A stretch of 19,109 nucleotides of DNA, taken from positions 1 to 19,109 of the forward strand of contig JBJXGC010000157.1 in the NCBI GenBank assembly GCA_046154545.1. The letters run 5' to 3'. The notes below the pieces were generated by a model. The model ran no database searches, was not told the origin of the DNA, and worked only from the letters and a program-made list of their open reading frames with translations. The stretch's first letter is position 1, and every line of letters starts with the position of its first letter. This document shows positions 13,863 through 19,109 of the stretch, one piece after another. The stretch is from JBJXGC01 sp046154545 (GTDB lineage: Bacteria > Chloroflexota > Dehalococcoidia > Tepidiformales > Tepidiformaceae). A program made the translations under genes and the position numbers.

Positions 13863-15095
13863 TCAGGCCGCGCGCCGTGCGCGGAGACGTTCGATGGCGC
13901 TGCGGAGGCTCAACTGCATGCGGGCCAGCGACTCCGCCAGGCGGCGGACTTCCCTGGCGCCGCCGGCCGGGATTGTCAGGTCCAGCTCGCCGAGGCTCAT
14001 CCGGTCGGCTGCTACCACCAGCCGCTCAATCGGACCGGTGATCGACCGGGCAATCATCACCGCCAGGAAGGTGGCAACGGCCAACGCCCCGAGGCCCGCG
14101 CCAAGGGTCACCAGCAGGTTTGTCCAGGCCCCGCTGATCCCGGCCTTCAGGTCGGACCGGACGACGGATTCCGCGCCCACATAGAGCGCTGTATTGGCGT
14201 CCGACGTCCCGGTCAGGCTCTTCAGGAAGTCCGCAGTGGTTATCTCCTGGGGAGAGTCGCCCGCAAGGCTCAGGACGTTCGCCGTGAACGTCCCGGCCGC
14301 CGCTTCAGCGGCCTTCAGCAACGGGTCAACCTTCCTGGCATATTCCTCGTTGGCGGCTGAGGCCCCGGCCAACCAGCGATGGGTCGCGGCTTCGCTTGTC
14401 TTCACCTCGAGCAGCTCGGCCGTCAGTTCGCCCCTGAGGAGCGGGGATGCCGGCTGCCCGGCGGTCCGCGTCCTGATCGCCACGACGCCGTATGCGCCCG
14501 CGCGGCTCTCGGCCTCCGTCTCAAGGATCAGACCCTGGGTAATGCCCATCACTGTGTTCTGGGCGTCCAGGTCGCCAAGCTGAAAGAGCTTTGAACTGTT
14601 CCCGGCTGCGAAAATCAGCGGGATGATGCCTTCATCGACAAGCCGGTTATGGGCCGCAATCACGGCATCCGCCGAGGCTGTGTCGCCCGCCGCCTTGAGG
14701 AGCCCCCATTGGTCACGGATGATGGCCACGGTGCTGGAAGCGCCGAATTTCGCGGTCGCCCCTTCCGTCTTGGCGATGGCCGCCAGGTCCCGTTCGACGG
14801 CATCCGCCGCTTCAGCGAGGGCCGCTTTCGCGGACGAATCGCCGCTGGCCACCAGCGCCGTCTGGAGGCGATGGCGCTGGACGTCCTTGAGGAGCACAAC
14901 GGGGCCATTGTCGATGTACTGCAATCCGTCCAGTGCCGCCTGATTGCTGTTGACGGCGTCGAGGTCGCGGCTGACCTGGAACGCGACCAGCGTGAGGATC
15001 GGGAGCGCGAGCACCCCGATCACTCCGAGGAGCTTCGTCCGCAGCGGGAGCCGGGAAAAGCGGTCTACGATCTGTTGTGGCGTGGGTGCGCGCAT
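13863..15095 (-). CDS. Membrane sensor ending in a HAMP domain (no output domain)
   Basis: A 410-residue protein. TM1 is at 21-41 (KLLGVIGVLALPILTLVAFQV) and TM2 at 326-348 (NLLVTLGAGLGALAVATFLAVMI). Between them is a helical periplasmic/extracellular domain of about 285 residues, larger than a four-helix bundle and similar in layout to nitrate/nitrite-sensing or other all-helical MCP sensor domains. HAMP spans about 347-398 (ARSITGPIERLVVAADRMSLGELDLTIP, then REVRRLAESLARM). The chain stops twelve residues later, with no kinase, methyl-accepting or cyclase domain, so output must go through partner proteins. ATG 15095 follows GGAGGAGG seven bases upstream. First gene of the operon. The frame ends cleanly next to the Roadblock gene, so a truncation scar is not obvious. 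Confidence 0.88.
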   Translation of the reverse strand: MRAPTPQQIVDRFSRLPLRTKLLGVIGVLALPILTLVAFQVSRDLDAVNSNQAALDGLQYIDNGPVVLLKDVQRHRLQTALVASGDSSAKAALAEAADAVERDLAAIAKTEGATAKFGASSTVAIIRDQWGLLKAAGDTASADAVIAAHNRLVDEGIIPLIFAAGNSSKLFQLGDLDAQNTVMGITQGLILETEAESRAGAYGVVAIRTRTAGQPASPLLRGELTAELLEVKTSEAATHRWLAGASAANEEYARKVDPLLKAAEAAAGTFTANVLSLAGDSPQEITTADFLKSLTGTSDANTALYVGAESVVRSDLKAGISGAWTNLLVTLGAGLGALAVATFLAVMIARSITGPIERLVVAADRMSLGELDLTIPAGGAREVRRLAESLARMQLSLRSAIERLRARRAA

Positions 15096-15138
15096 AGCTG
15101 TCCTCCTCCGAGAGCCTTACGGGGTGCCGAACGCCAGC

Positions 15139-15157
15139 GACGCGCGCGACGCGCGTC
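15139..15157. repeat. 8-bp inverted repeat upstream of the sensor operon
   Basis: GACGCGCG-CGA-CGCGCGTC is a perfect 8-bp stem with a 3-base loop, 44 bases upstream of ATG 15095. It could form a leader hairpin or be an operator for the operon. Confidence 0.4.
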
Positions 15158-15211
15158 CACCAGCATGACCCCGGTTGGGGCTTCCCTCCTCCACCTTTTC
15201 GGCAAAGGGGT

Positions 15212-15223
15212 TCACTTAATTGA
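15212..15223. promoter_or_regulatory. AT-rich near-palindrome upstream of the sensor operon
   Basis: TCACTTAATTGA is self-complementary at 10 of 12 positions and is the most AT-rich stretch of the leader. It may be the promoter core or operator of the minus-strand operon. No clear -35/-10 pair could be fixed. Confidence 0.25.
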
Positions 15224-15311
15224 GGCCGGCCGCGAAAAAATGCGGGAAATCTCTACGCACCTGCACCCTTAGTGGAGCGCGAGGGGGAGGGCCGTAGACA
15301 ACCGGGGCCGC

Positions 15312-15565
15312 TTACTCGTACGCGTCACGGCGGAGTACGACCTCCGCGACCACGTACCGGTCGCCCTCGATGTCGATGATCACGCGCCAATCCCCCACGC
15401 GCAGGCGGAGCCTGTTGTGCATCCCCGGAGCGCCCTTATATCGCCAACCCCATCGCGCGCGAACCGTTTGGTCGCCTCAACGACCTGCGCCGCCTGCCGC
15501 CGGTCACGCCGGCCGAACTCGAGGATGCTCTCTAGCGCGCCTGTCTCCCAGGACAGTGGCTTCAC
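15312..15565 (-). pseudogene. RelE/ParE-type toxin, frameshifted (module 1)
   Basis: GTG 15565 overlaps the antitoxin stop by four bases (GTGA), typical of toxin-antitoxin pairs. The first frame reads KPLSWETGALESILEFGRRDRR through RFARDGVGDIRALRG, then leaves the family. One frame over, the family continues as MHNRLRLRVGDWRVII, then YVVAEVVLRRDAYE, to a stop at 15312-15314. Adding one G to the run at 15423-15426 (CCCC on the plus strand) joins the halves perfectly into 84 residues, the usual RelE/ParE size. As it stands translation ends at 15380 and the RLRVGDWRV core is lost. It is either a real one-base deletion or a sequence error; a programmed frameshift is unlikely because no slippery heptamer is present. 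Confidence 0.85.
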
Positions 15566-15804
15566 AACGACCGAAGCCGTTCTTCGACTTTCTCAGTAGT
15601 GACGAGCCGTCGCGCCGTCCGGGAACCTCGGAGCGCGTCCCATCGTGCGGCGTCTTCGGGATCGACCGGCTCATCGTCCAGGGGCGCGTTCTCGACCGCC
15701 CACCGCACCGGGTCGGCGAGCCGGCGGATGGAATCACCGGCCCGGTCGATCAGGTCTTCGGGCAGGTCATCGACCAGGCGGTGGAGCGCCTCGCGCGTAA
15801 GCAT
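15562..15804 (-). CDS. Antitoxin of RelE/ParE module 1
   Basis: An 80-residue protein starting LTREALHRLVDDLPEDLIDRAGD and containing PLDDEPVDPEDAARW, the pattern of short antitoxins that precede RelE/ParE toxins (helical N-terminal segment, D-D-E-P box, acidic C-terminal toxin-wrapping tail). The start at 15804 is chosen because a -10 element TATACT ends seven bases before it and the same start region recurs in module 2. A longer frame from 15855 reads through the promoter and is rejected. The stop overlaps the toxin start. The gene is intact while its toxin is broken. Confidence 0.82.
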   Translation of the reverse strand: MLTREALHRLVDDLPEDLIDRAGDSIRRLADPVRWAVENAPLDDEPVDPEDAARWDALRGSRTARRLVTTEKVEERLRSL

Positions 15805-15810
15805 GGGGCC

Positions 15811-15816
15811 AGTATA
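15811..15816 (-). promoter_or_regulatory. -10 element giving a leaderless antitoxin 1 mRNA
   Basis: TATACT followed by GGCCCC and then ATG. With the normal 6-7 base distance, transcription would start at the A of ATG, so no ribosome-binding site is needed, and none is visible. The 15-mer TATACTGGCCCCATG is identical in module 2. Confidence 0.6.
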
Positions 15817-15851
15817 CAACGTGGGCCGAGGTAGCCAGCCTCGCAGCCGAC

Positions 15852-16105
15852 TCAACCATAGGCGTCGCGCCGGTTGACGACTCGAGTCACGACCGCCCGT
15901 TCCGCCTCCGCGACGATGATGACTCGCCAGTCGCCTACTCGCAGACGGGTTTCGTTCGCCCGGCCCTTGAGCGACTTCACATCACCAATCCCGCCCGCTC
16001 AAACGCCATGACGGCCTGGACGATCCTCGCCGCCTGGCGGCGATCCGTTTGCGCAATCTCGAGCAGGTCTACTAATACCTGAGGAGCGCACACCAGCCGC
16101 TTCAA
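15852..16105 (-). pseudogene. RelE/ParE-type toxin, frameshifted (module 2)
   Basis: It starts at TTG 16105, overlapping the antitoxin stop by four bases (TTGA). Frame one reads VDLLEIAQTDRRQAARIVQAVMAFERAG and then stops at 15977-15979. One frame over, the family continues IGDVKSLKGR, then TRLRVGDWRVIIVAEAE and VNRRDAYG to the stop at 15852-15854. Adding one G to the run at 15990-15992 (CCC on the plus strand) restores an 84-residue toxin, exactly the length of module 1. The current gene region is 254 bases in both modules, one short of 255. It is thus independently broken by the same kind of change at a slightly different position. Confidence 0.85.
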
Positions 16106-16350
16106 TCGAGCTGGAGCGCGGCCGCCAGCTCTGACGGGGTCAGGACCTCTCCGCCCTGCGCCAACTTTGCAAGCCGCTCATCGATCAGCCGCCGCTCAGA
16201 GGCCCGCAACTCCGGCTCGTCGTCAAGGGGGGCCGCGGCAATCGCCCGCCACATCGGGCTCCGGATGCTCTGGATCGTGTCTCCCACCCGGTCGATAAGG
16301 TCATCCGGGAGTTCATCGACCATTCGATGCAGCGCCTCGCGAGTGAGCAT
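16102..16350 (-). CDS. Antitoxin of RelE/ParE module 2
   Basis: An 82-residue paralogue of the module 1 antitoxin: LTREALHRMVDELPDDLIDRVGDTI and APLDDEP are shared, and the C-terminal third has diverged (GGEVLTPSELAAALQLD here). Divergence of the toxin-contacting tail after duplication is expected if the two modules became insulated from each other. The start at 16350 follows TATACTGGCCCC as in module 1. It is intact and divergent from the M20 peptidase gene. Confidence 0.82.
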   Translation of the reverse strand: MLTREALHRMVDELPDDLIDRVGDTIQSIRSPMWRAIAAAPLDDEPELRASERRLIDERLAKLAQGGEVLTPSELAAALQLD

Positions 16351-16356
16351 GGGGCC

Positions 16357-16362
16357 AGTATA
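16357..16362 (-). promoter_or_regulatory. -10 element giving a leaderless antitoxin 2 mRNA
   Basis: TATACT six bases before ATG 16350, within the same 15-mer as in module 1 (15802-15816). No -35 consensus is seen in either copy. Confidence 0.6.
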
Positions 16363-16406
16363 CGACAGCTCCCGGGTCGCTCTCTCCGCCGCCCACGGCC
16401 GTGCTG

Positions 16407-16412
16407 TAGCAT
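16407..16412 (+). promoter_or_regulatory. Possible -10 element of the M20 peptidase gene
   Basis: TAGCAT preceded by TG, 33 bases before ATG 16446. The stretch TAGCATCCCGCC differs at one position from TAGAATCCCGCC in front of the alcohol dehydrogenase (18763-18774). Confidence 0.35.
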
Positions 16413-16445
16413 CCCGCCAACCTTCTCAGTCACAGGGTGGACCGC

Positions 16446-17744
16446 ATGGATTGGAAACCCATCTTTGCCGAGGCGCTCGACATCTTTGTGCGCTACCTCC
16501 AGATCGACACCTCGAACCCGCCCGGCAACGAAAAGCCGGCCGCTCGCTTCCTTGGGAGCCTGCTCGAACGCGAGGGCATCGCCTGCGAGTACATCGAGAC
16601 CGCCCCCAACCGCGAGGTGCTCGTCGCCACCCTGAAGGGCGACGGGACGAAGCGGCCGCTGATGCTCTGTAACCACACCGATGTCGTGCCCGTCGAACCG
16701 CAGTACTGGGAGATGCCCGCCTTCGAAGGCATCGTCCGGGAAGGGCGCGTCTACGGCCGCGGCGCGGTGGATATGAAGGGCTGCGGCGTCATGCAGCTCG
16801 TCGCCTTCCTCCTCGCCCAACGCCAGCGTCTGCCGCTCACGCGCGACCTCGTCTTCTGCGCCGTCCCCGACGAAGAGGCGGGCAGCGTCTGGGGCATGGA
16901 GTGGCTCTGCGAACACCGGCCAGACGTCGTCGATGTCGAATTCGAGCTGAGCGAGGGCGGCGGAGGCACGAACCGCTTCGGTCGCCAGGAGACGAAGCTG
17001 TTCAGCGTCGCAACGAACGAGAAGGACATCGCCTGGCTGAAGCTGACCGCCATCGGCACCCCCGGCCACGGCAGCCGCCCCCACTACGACAACTCCGCCG
17101 TCCACCTCGTCAAGGCGCTCAACCGCCTCGCCGACTGGGACCGCGGCCTCACCTTCACGCCCGAGACCACCGCCTACCTCACCCGCCTGGCCGAAGCCGG
17201 CCTCTTCCCCCCGATGTCCGATCGCGCCGCCGTCGAAGAGCGCATCCTGGCGGCCCCCGAACTGCATGCCATGTTCCTGAACACCCTCAATATCACCATG
17301 GGGAGCTGGGGTATCAAAGCGAACGTCGTCCCCGCTCGGAGCGAGGCCACGATCGACTGCCGGCTCCTGCCCGGCCAATCGAAAGAGGACTGGATCCGCC
17401 AGGTCCGTGAGCGGATCGATGACGACCGCATCGCCCTCGAACTGGTCTCACCCGACCAGGGCGAGCCGGAGGCGGTGCCCTGGGATACCGAACTCTTTCG
17501 GACCATCGAATCGGTCGTGAAAGGCGCGATGGAGGACGCTGTCGTCGTCCCCGGGATGACCGTGGGCGGCACCGACAACCGCTTCCTCCGGGCCAGGGGC
17601 ATCCCCGCCTACGGCTTCATCCCCTGCCTCCTCAGCCCCGAAGAACGGGCCGGGTTCCACGGCAACAACGAGTTCCTGACGGTCGATAACCTGAACATGG
17701 GCACCGAGCTCATGTACGAAATCGTCCGCCGGATGTGCGTGTAG
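16446..17744 (+). CDS. M20-family zinc metallopeptidase
   Basis: A 432-residue cytoplasmic hydrolase of the ArgE/DapE/carboxypeptidase G2 clan. Predicted zinc ligands are His77 (CNHTDVVPV, with Asp79), bridging Asp109 (GRGAVDMKG), general base Glu143 and adjacent Glu144 (PDEEAG), Glu170 (LSEGGGG) and a C-terminal His in GFHGNNEF. The dimerisation domain starts near GTPGHGSRPHYDNSAVHLV. GGTDNRFLRARGIPAYGF is the usual substrate-side segment. The substrate cannot be named: members cleave N-acyl amino acids, succinyl-diaminopimelate or dipeptides. ATG 16446 is preferred over GTG 16437 because AGGGTGG lies just upstream. It stands alone, divergent from the toxin-antitoxin modules. Confidence 0.95.
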   Translation: MDWKPIFAEALDIFVRYLQIDTSNPPGNEKPAARFLGSLLEREGIACEYIETAPNREVLVATLKGDGTKRPLMLCNHTDVVPVEPQYWEMPAFEGIVREGRVYGRGAVDMKGCGVMQLVAFLLAQRQRLPLTRDLVFCAVPDEEAGSVWGMEWLCEHRPDVVDVEFELSEGGGGTNRFGRQETKLFSVATNEKDIAWLKLTAIGTPGHGSRPHYDNSAVHLVKALNRLADWDRGLTFTPETTAYLTRLAEAGLFPPMSDRAAVEERILAAPELHAMFLNTLNITMGSWGIKANVVPARSEATIDCRLLPGQSKEDWIRQVRERIDDDRIALELVSPDQGEPEAVPWDTELFRTIESVVKGAMEDAVVVPGMTVGGTDNRFLRARGIPAYGFIPCLLSPEERAGFHGNNEFLTVDNLNMGTELMYEIVRRMCV

Positions 17745-18080
17745 GTCCCGGGAGGCAGAGCTGGGTGAACGGGACGGCCTTCAAAGCGGTCCATGCCCGA
17801 GCGGCCCTCGCCGGTAACCCGGAGCCGTGCCCCTCCGTGGGCACTTATGGGGTTGGCTGGTCGAGCACCGCCGCGCTTTTGACTCGTCGATGGAAGGACC
17901 GGTCTGGGCCCAGGGATTGGTGACAGCGGAAGAATTCCCCCTCGCCCGGCGGACCGATACGGGACACACCGGAGGGCGTGCGGAAGTAAGCGCCCGCGGA
18001 GGGGCGCATCTCCGAGGGCGGTTGGGCCGGGAGGGCCGTGCTATGCTCGATTACAGCGAAACACTGCTCCGGAGGCTGAG
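17745..18080. other. Intergenic region without a supported gene
   Basis: A 336-bp stretch between the peptidase and the VapB-like gene. An inverted repeat GTGCCC-N6-GGGCAC at 17827-17844 could be the peptidase terminator, although no T tract follows. A frame from 17827 looks partly protein-like (WLVEHRRAFDSSMEGPVWAQ) but has no ribosome site and runs through the next gene in another frame, so it is not called. The promoter of the next gene lies at the right end. Confidence 0.5.
18039..18047 (+). promoter_or_regulatory. Extended -10 promoter of the VapB-like gene
   Basis: TGC-TATGCT, an extended -10 (TGn plus hexamer), 33 bases before ATG 18081. No clear -35 is seen. Confidence 0.4.
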
Positions 18081-18338
18081 ATGCCCACGTTCACCGTACG
18101 AGGCCGGATCACGCGGGACCGCCGGCTGGAGGTCCAGCTCCCGCCCGAGGCGCCCGAGGGCGAGGCGGAGGTGACGGTCTTGGTCAGGGACACGAGCGTC
18201 CCGCCGTTGGGAAGCCCCGAACGCCTCGCGGCTGTCCTTGAAGAGATTCGCCGAAGCTATCCCGGCTCAGGACGGACCCGTGACGAGATTGATAGCTACC
18301 TCGCTGCAGAGCGGGCGTCGTGGGACGACGACGAGTGA
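18081..18338 (+). CDS. VapB-type antitoxin
   Basis: An 85-residue protein. The N-terminal part (TFTVRGRITRDRRLEVQLPP, then GEAEVTVLVRD) is the two-strand DNA-binding type seen in antitoxins paired with PIN-domain toxins. The C-terminal part (SPERLAAVLEEIRRSYPG, then RDEIDSYLAAERASWDDDE) is a helical acidic tail that should wrap the toxin. GGAGG lies six bases before ATG 18081. The stop overlaps the toxin's GTG by four bases (GTGA), the same coupling as in the RelE/ParE modules. It likely represses its own operon. Intact. Confidence 0.85.
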   Translation: MPTFTVRGRITRDRRLEVQLPPEAPEGEAEVTVLVRDTSVPPLGSPERLAAVLEEIRRSYPGSGRTRDEIDSYLAAERASWDDDE

Positions 18339-18728
18339 AGCTCTTCCTCGACAGCTGCATCGTGATCTACCTTGTTGAGCGCGTCGAGCCGTGGCGCACC
18401 CGAATCGAGGAAGCGCTGTTCGTCGCGGACTGGGATCGTCTGGTGATCTCAGATCTCGTTCAGCTCGAGTGCCTGATCAGACCCTACAAAATGGCAGACA
18501 TTCCGGCCGAAGGGGCATTCCGGCGCTATTTCGCCGGCTGTGACACGGCCCCAATCCAGGCCTCAACGTTTGACCTCGCAGCCCACCTCCGGGCGGACCA
18601 CGGCCTCAAGACGCCGGACGCGATCCACCTCGCCGCCGCCCTGGAGTCGGGGTGCGCCGAACTCTGGGACGAATGACGACCGCTTCGAAGCAGCGCGAGC
18701 GGACATCGTAGTCCGCCAGGTGGTCTGA
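18335..18728 (+). pseudogene. VapC-type PIN-domain toxin, frameshifted near the C-terminus
   Basis: Starts at GTG 18335. It reads KLFLDSCIVIYLVERVEP with the first acidic residue, then ISDLVQLECLIRP with the conserved Glu, and LKTPDAIHLAAALESGCAELW with the third acidic residue, then ends early as WDE at 18676. One frame over, the family continues TNDDRFEAARADIVV to a stop at 18726-18728. Removing one G from the run at 18666-18668 gives WTNDDRF and a 130-residue protein, the normal VapC size. The lost TNDD segment holds the fourth acidic position of the PIN active site, so the present product is probably weak or inactive as an RNase. Its gain of one G contrasts with the loss of one G in the two RelE/ParE toxins. 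Confidence 0.85.
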
Positions 18729-18737
18729 GGCGGCCCT

Positions 18738-18766
18738 TCGACACAAACGGACGCTGTGGGTATAGA
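18738..18766 (+). promoter_or_regulatory. Promoter of the alcohol dehydrogenase gene
   Basis: TCGACA, a 17-base spacer, then TATAGA (18761-18766), the best housekeeping-type -35/-10 pair in the window. Transcription would begin near 18773, leaving a leader of about 30 bases with CAGGAGGC. Confidence 0.5.
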
Positions 18767-18804
18767 ATCCCGCCCTACCCAACCGCGATCCCAGGAGGCT
18801 TACC

Positions 18805-19109
18805 GTGAAAGCAGCAGTGTTCCATGGGGCGAACCAGCCCCTCACCATCGAAAACATCGAAATCGACAAGCCCATGCCCCGCGAAGTCATCGTCAAGACG
18901 ATGGCCACCGGCGTGTGCCACAGCGACCTCCACTTCGTCGACGGCCTCTATCCGATGGCGGCCCCGACCATCCTCGGACACGAGGGCGCGGGCATCGTCG
19001 AGGCCGTGGGCGACCAGGTCCGCTATGTGCAGCCGGGCGACCACGTGATCATGTGCCTCTCCGTCTTCTGTGGCCGCTGCGACCGCTGCCTCAGCGGCGA
19101 GTCCTTCCT
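18805..19109 (+). CDS. Zinc-dependent alcohol dehydrogenase, MDR family (3' end outside window)
   Basis: The first 101 codons, open to the right edge. The start is GTG 18805 with AGGAGG about seven bases upstream; the protein begins MKAAVFHGANQPLTIENIEID, as in the family. The catalytic-zinc region is TGVCHSDLHFVDG (Cys, and the SD pair) with the second ligand in GHEGAGIVEAVG. The proline-glycine turn QPGDHVI follows, then the structural-zinc loop begins with CGRCDRCLSGE (three of its four Cys visible). This favours a four-Cys, class III/arylalcohol-type ADH over the zinc-free quinone reductases. The coenzyme-binding Rossmann domain lies beyond the edge. The substrate is not decidable. Confidence 0.93.
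   Translation, partial: MKAAVFHGANQPLTIENIEIDKPMPREVIVKTMATGVCHSDLHFVDGLYPMAAPTILGHEGAGIVEAVGDQVRYVQPGDHVIMCLSVFCGRCDRCLSGESF

Noticed and set aside
15312..16105. Programmed -1 ribosomal frameshifting in the two RelE/ParE toxins
   Set aside because: Both need the same direction of shift, but neither site has an X-XXY-YYZ slippery heptamer, and the PIN toxin needs the opposite change.
16185..17378. Long minus-strand frame of 397 codons
   Set aside because: It is antisense to the M20 peptidase, which has all its catalytic motifs; the composition (Gly/Ala/Val/Asp-rich) is typical of a shadow frame in high-GC DNA.
17827..18174. Possible small gene in the gap before the VapB-like antitoxin
   Set aside because: The first half looks mildly protein-like, but there is no ribosome site and the second half overlaps the well-supported antitoxin in another frame.

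Overview
The window looks like a stretch of chromosome from a high-GC bacterium, most likely a member of the Chloroflexota. I infer this from gene content (an ECF sigma factor paired with a Pro/Thr-rich membrane anti-sigma partner, Tad proteins fused to Asn/Ser-rich repeats, and a Roadblock/DUF4388/HAMP operon) and from short-leader or leaderless promoters. There is no rRNA or other marker gene, so the assignment is tentative. I saw no tRNA, CRISPR array, insertion sequence or replication origin.

Layout. 1-2631 (minus): two tandem paralogues with a TadE/G-like N-terminus and a long repetitive exported part; the downstream copy runs off the left edge. 2876-4418 (plus): an ECF sigma factor directly coupled to its membrane partner, then a small lipoprotein at 4486. 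4885-5469 (minus): an unknown protein with a Cys3His motif whose 3' end lies antisense to the lipoprotein gene. 5771-6565: a short-chain dehydrogenase, convergent with a three-PAS histidine kinase (6582-8636, minus). 8739-9479 (minus) pirin and 9585-10124 (plus) MarR regulator are divergent. 10339-11022: an OmpR-type regulator with a degenerate receiver, convergent with a five-gene minus-strand operon (15095 to 11051): HAMP-only membrane sensor, Roadblock, duplicated-DUF4388 protein, Roadblock, DUF4388 protein. 15312-16350 (minus): two tandem RelE/ParE-type toxin-antitoxin modules. 16446-17744: M20 peptidase. 18081-18728: VapBC-type module. 18805-end: a zinc alcohol dehydrogenase cut by the window edge.

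Two things stand out. First, the five-gene operon resembles the Streptomyces conservons in having a membrane sensor plus Roadblock proteins, but the sensor stops after its HAMP domain (no kinase or chemotaxis output) and no Ras-like GTPase is present in the window; DUF4388 proteins occupy the remaining positions. It is a plausible, poorly described membrane-signalling module. Second, all three toxin genes in the window are broken by a single-G length change in a short G run, while all three antitoxins and the other genes are intact. This points to selective toxin loss, with sequence error as the alternative to exclude.

Smaller signals include two very similar CRP/FNR-type palindromes (5633-5648 and 10249-10264), the latter about 62 bases upstream of a predicted transcription start for the response regulator. 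The duplicated antitoxins also share an identical TATACTGGCCCCATG start region, which predicts leaderless mRNA.
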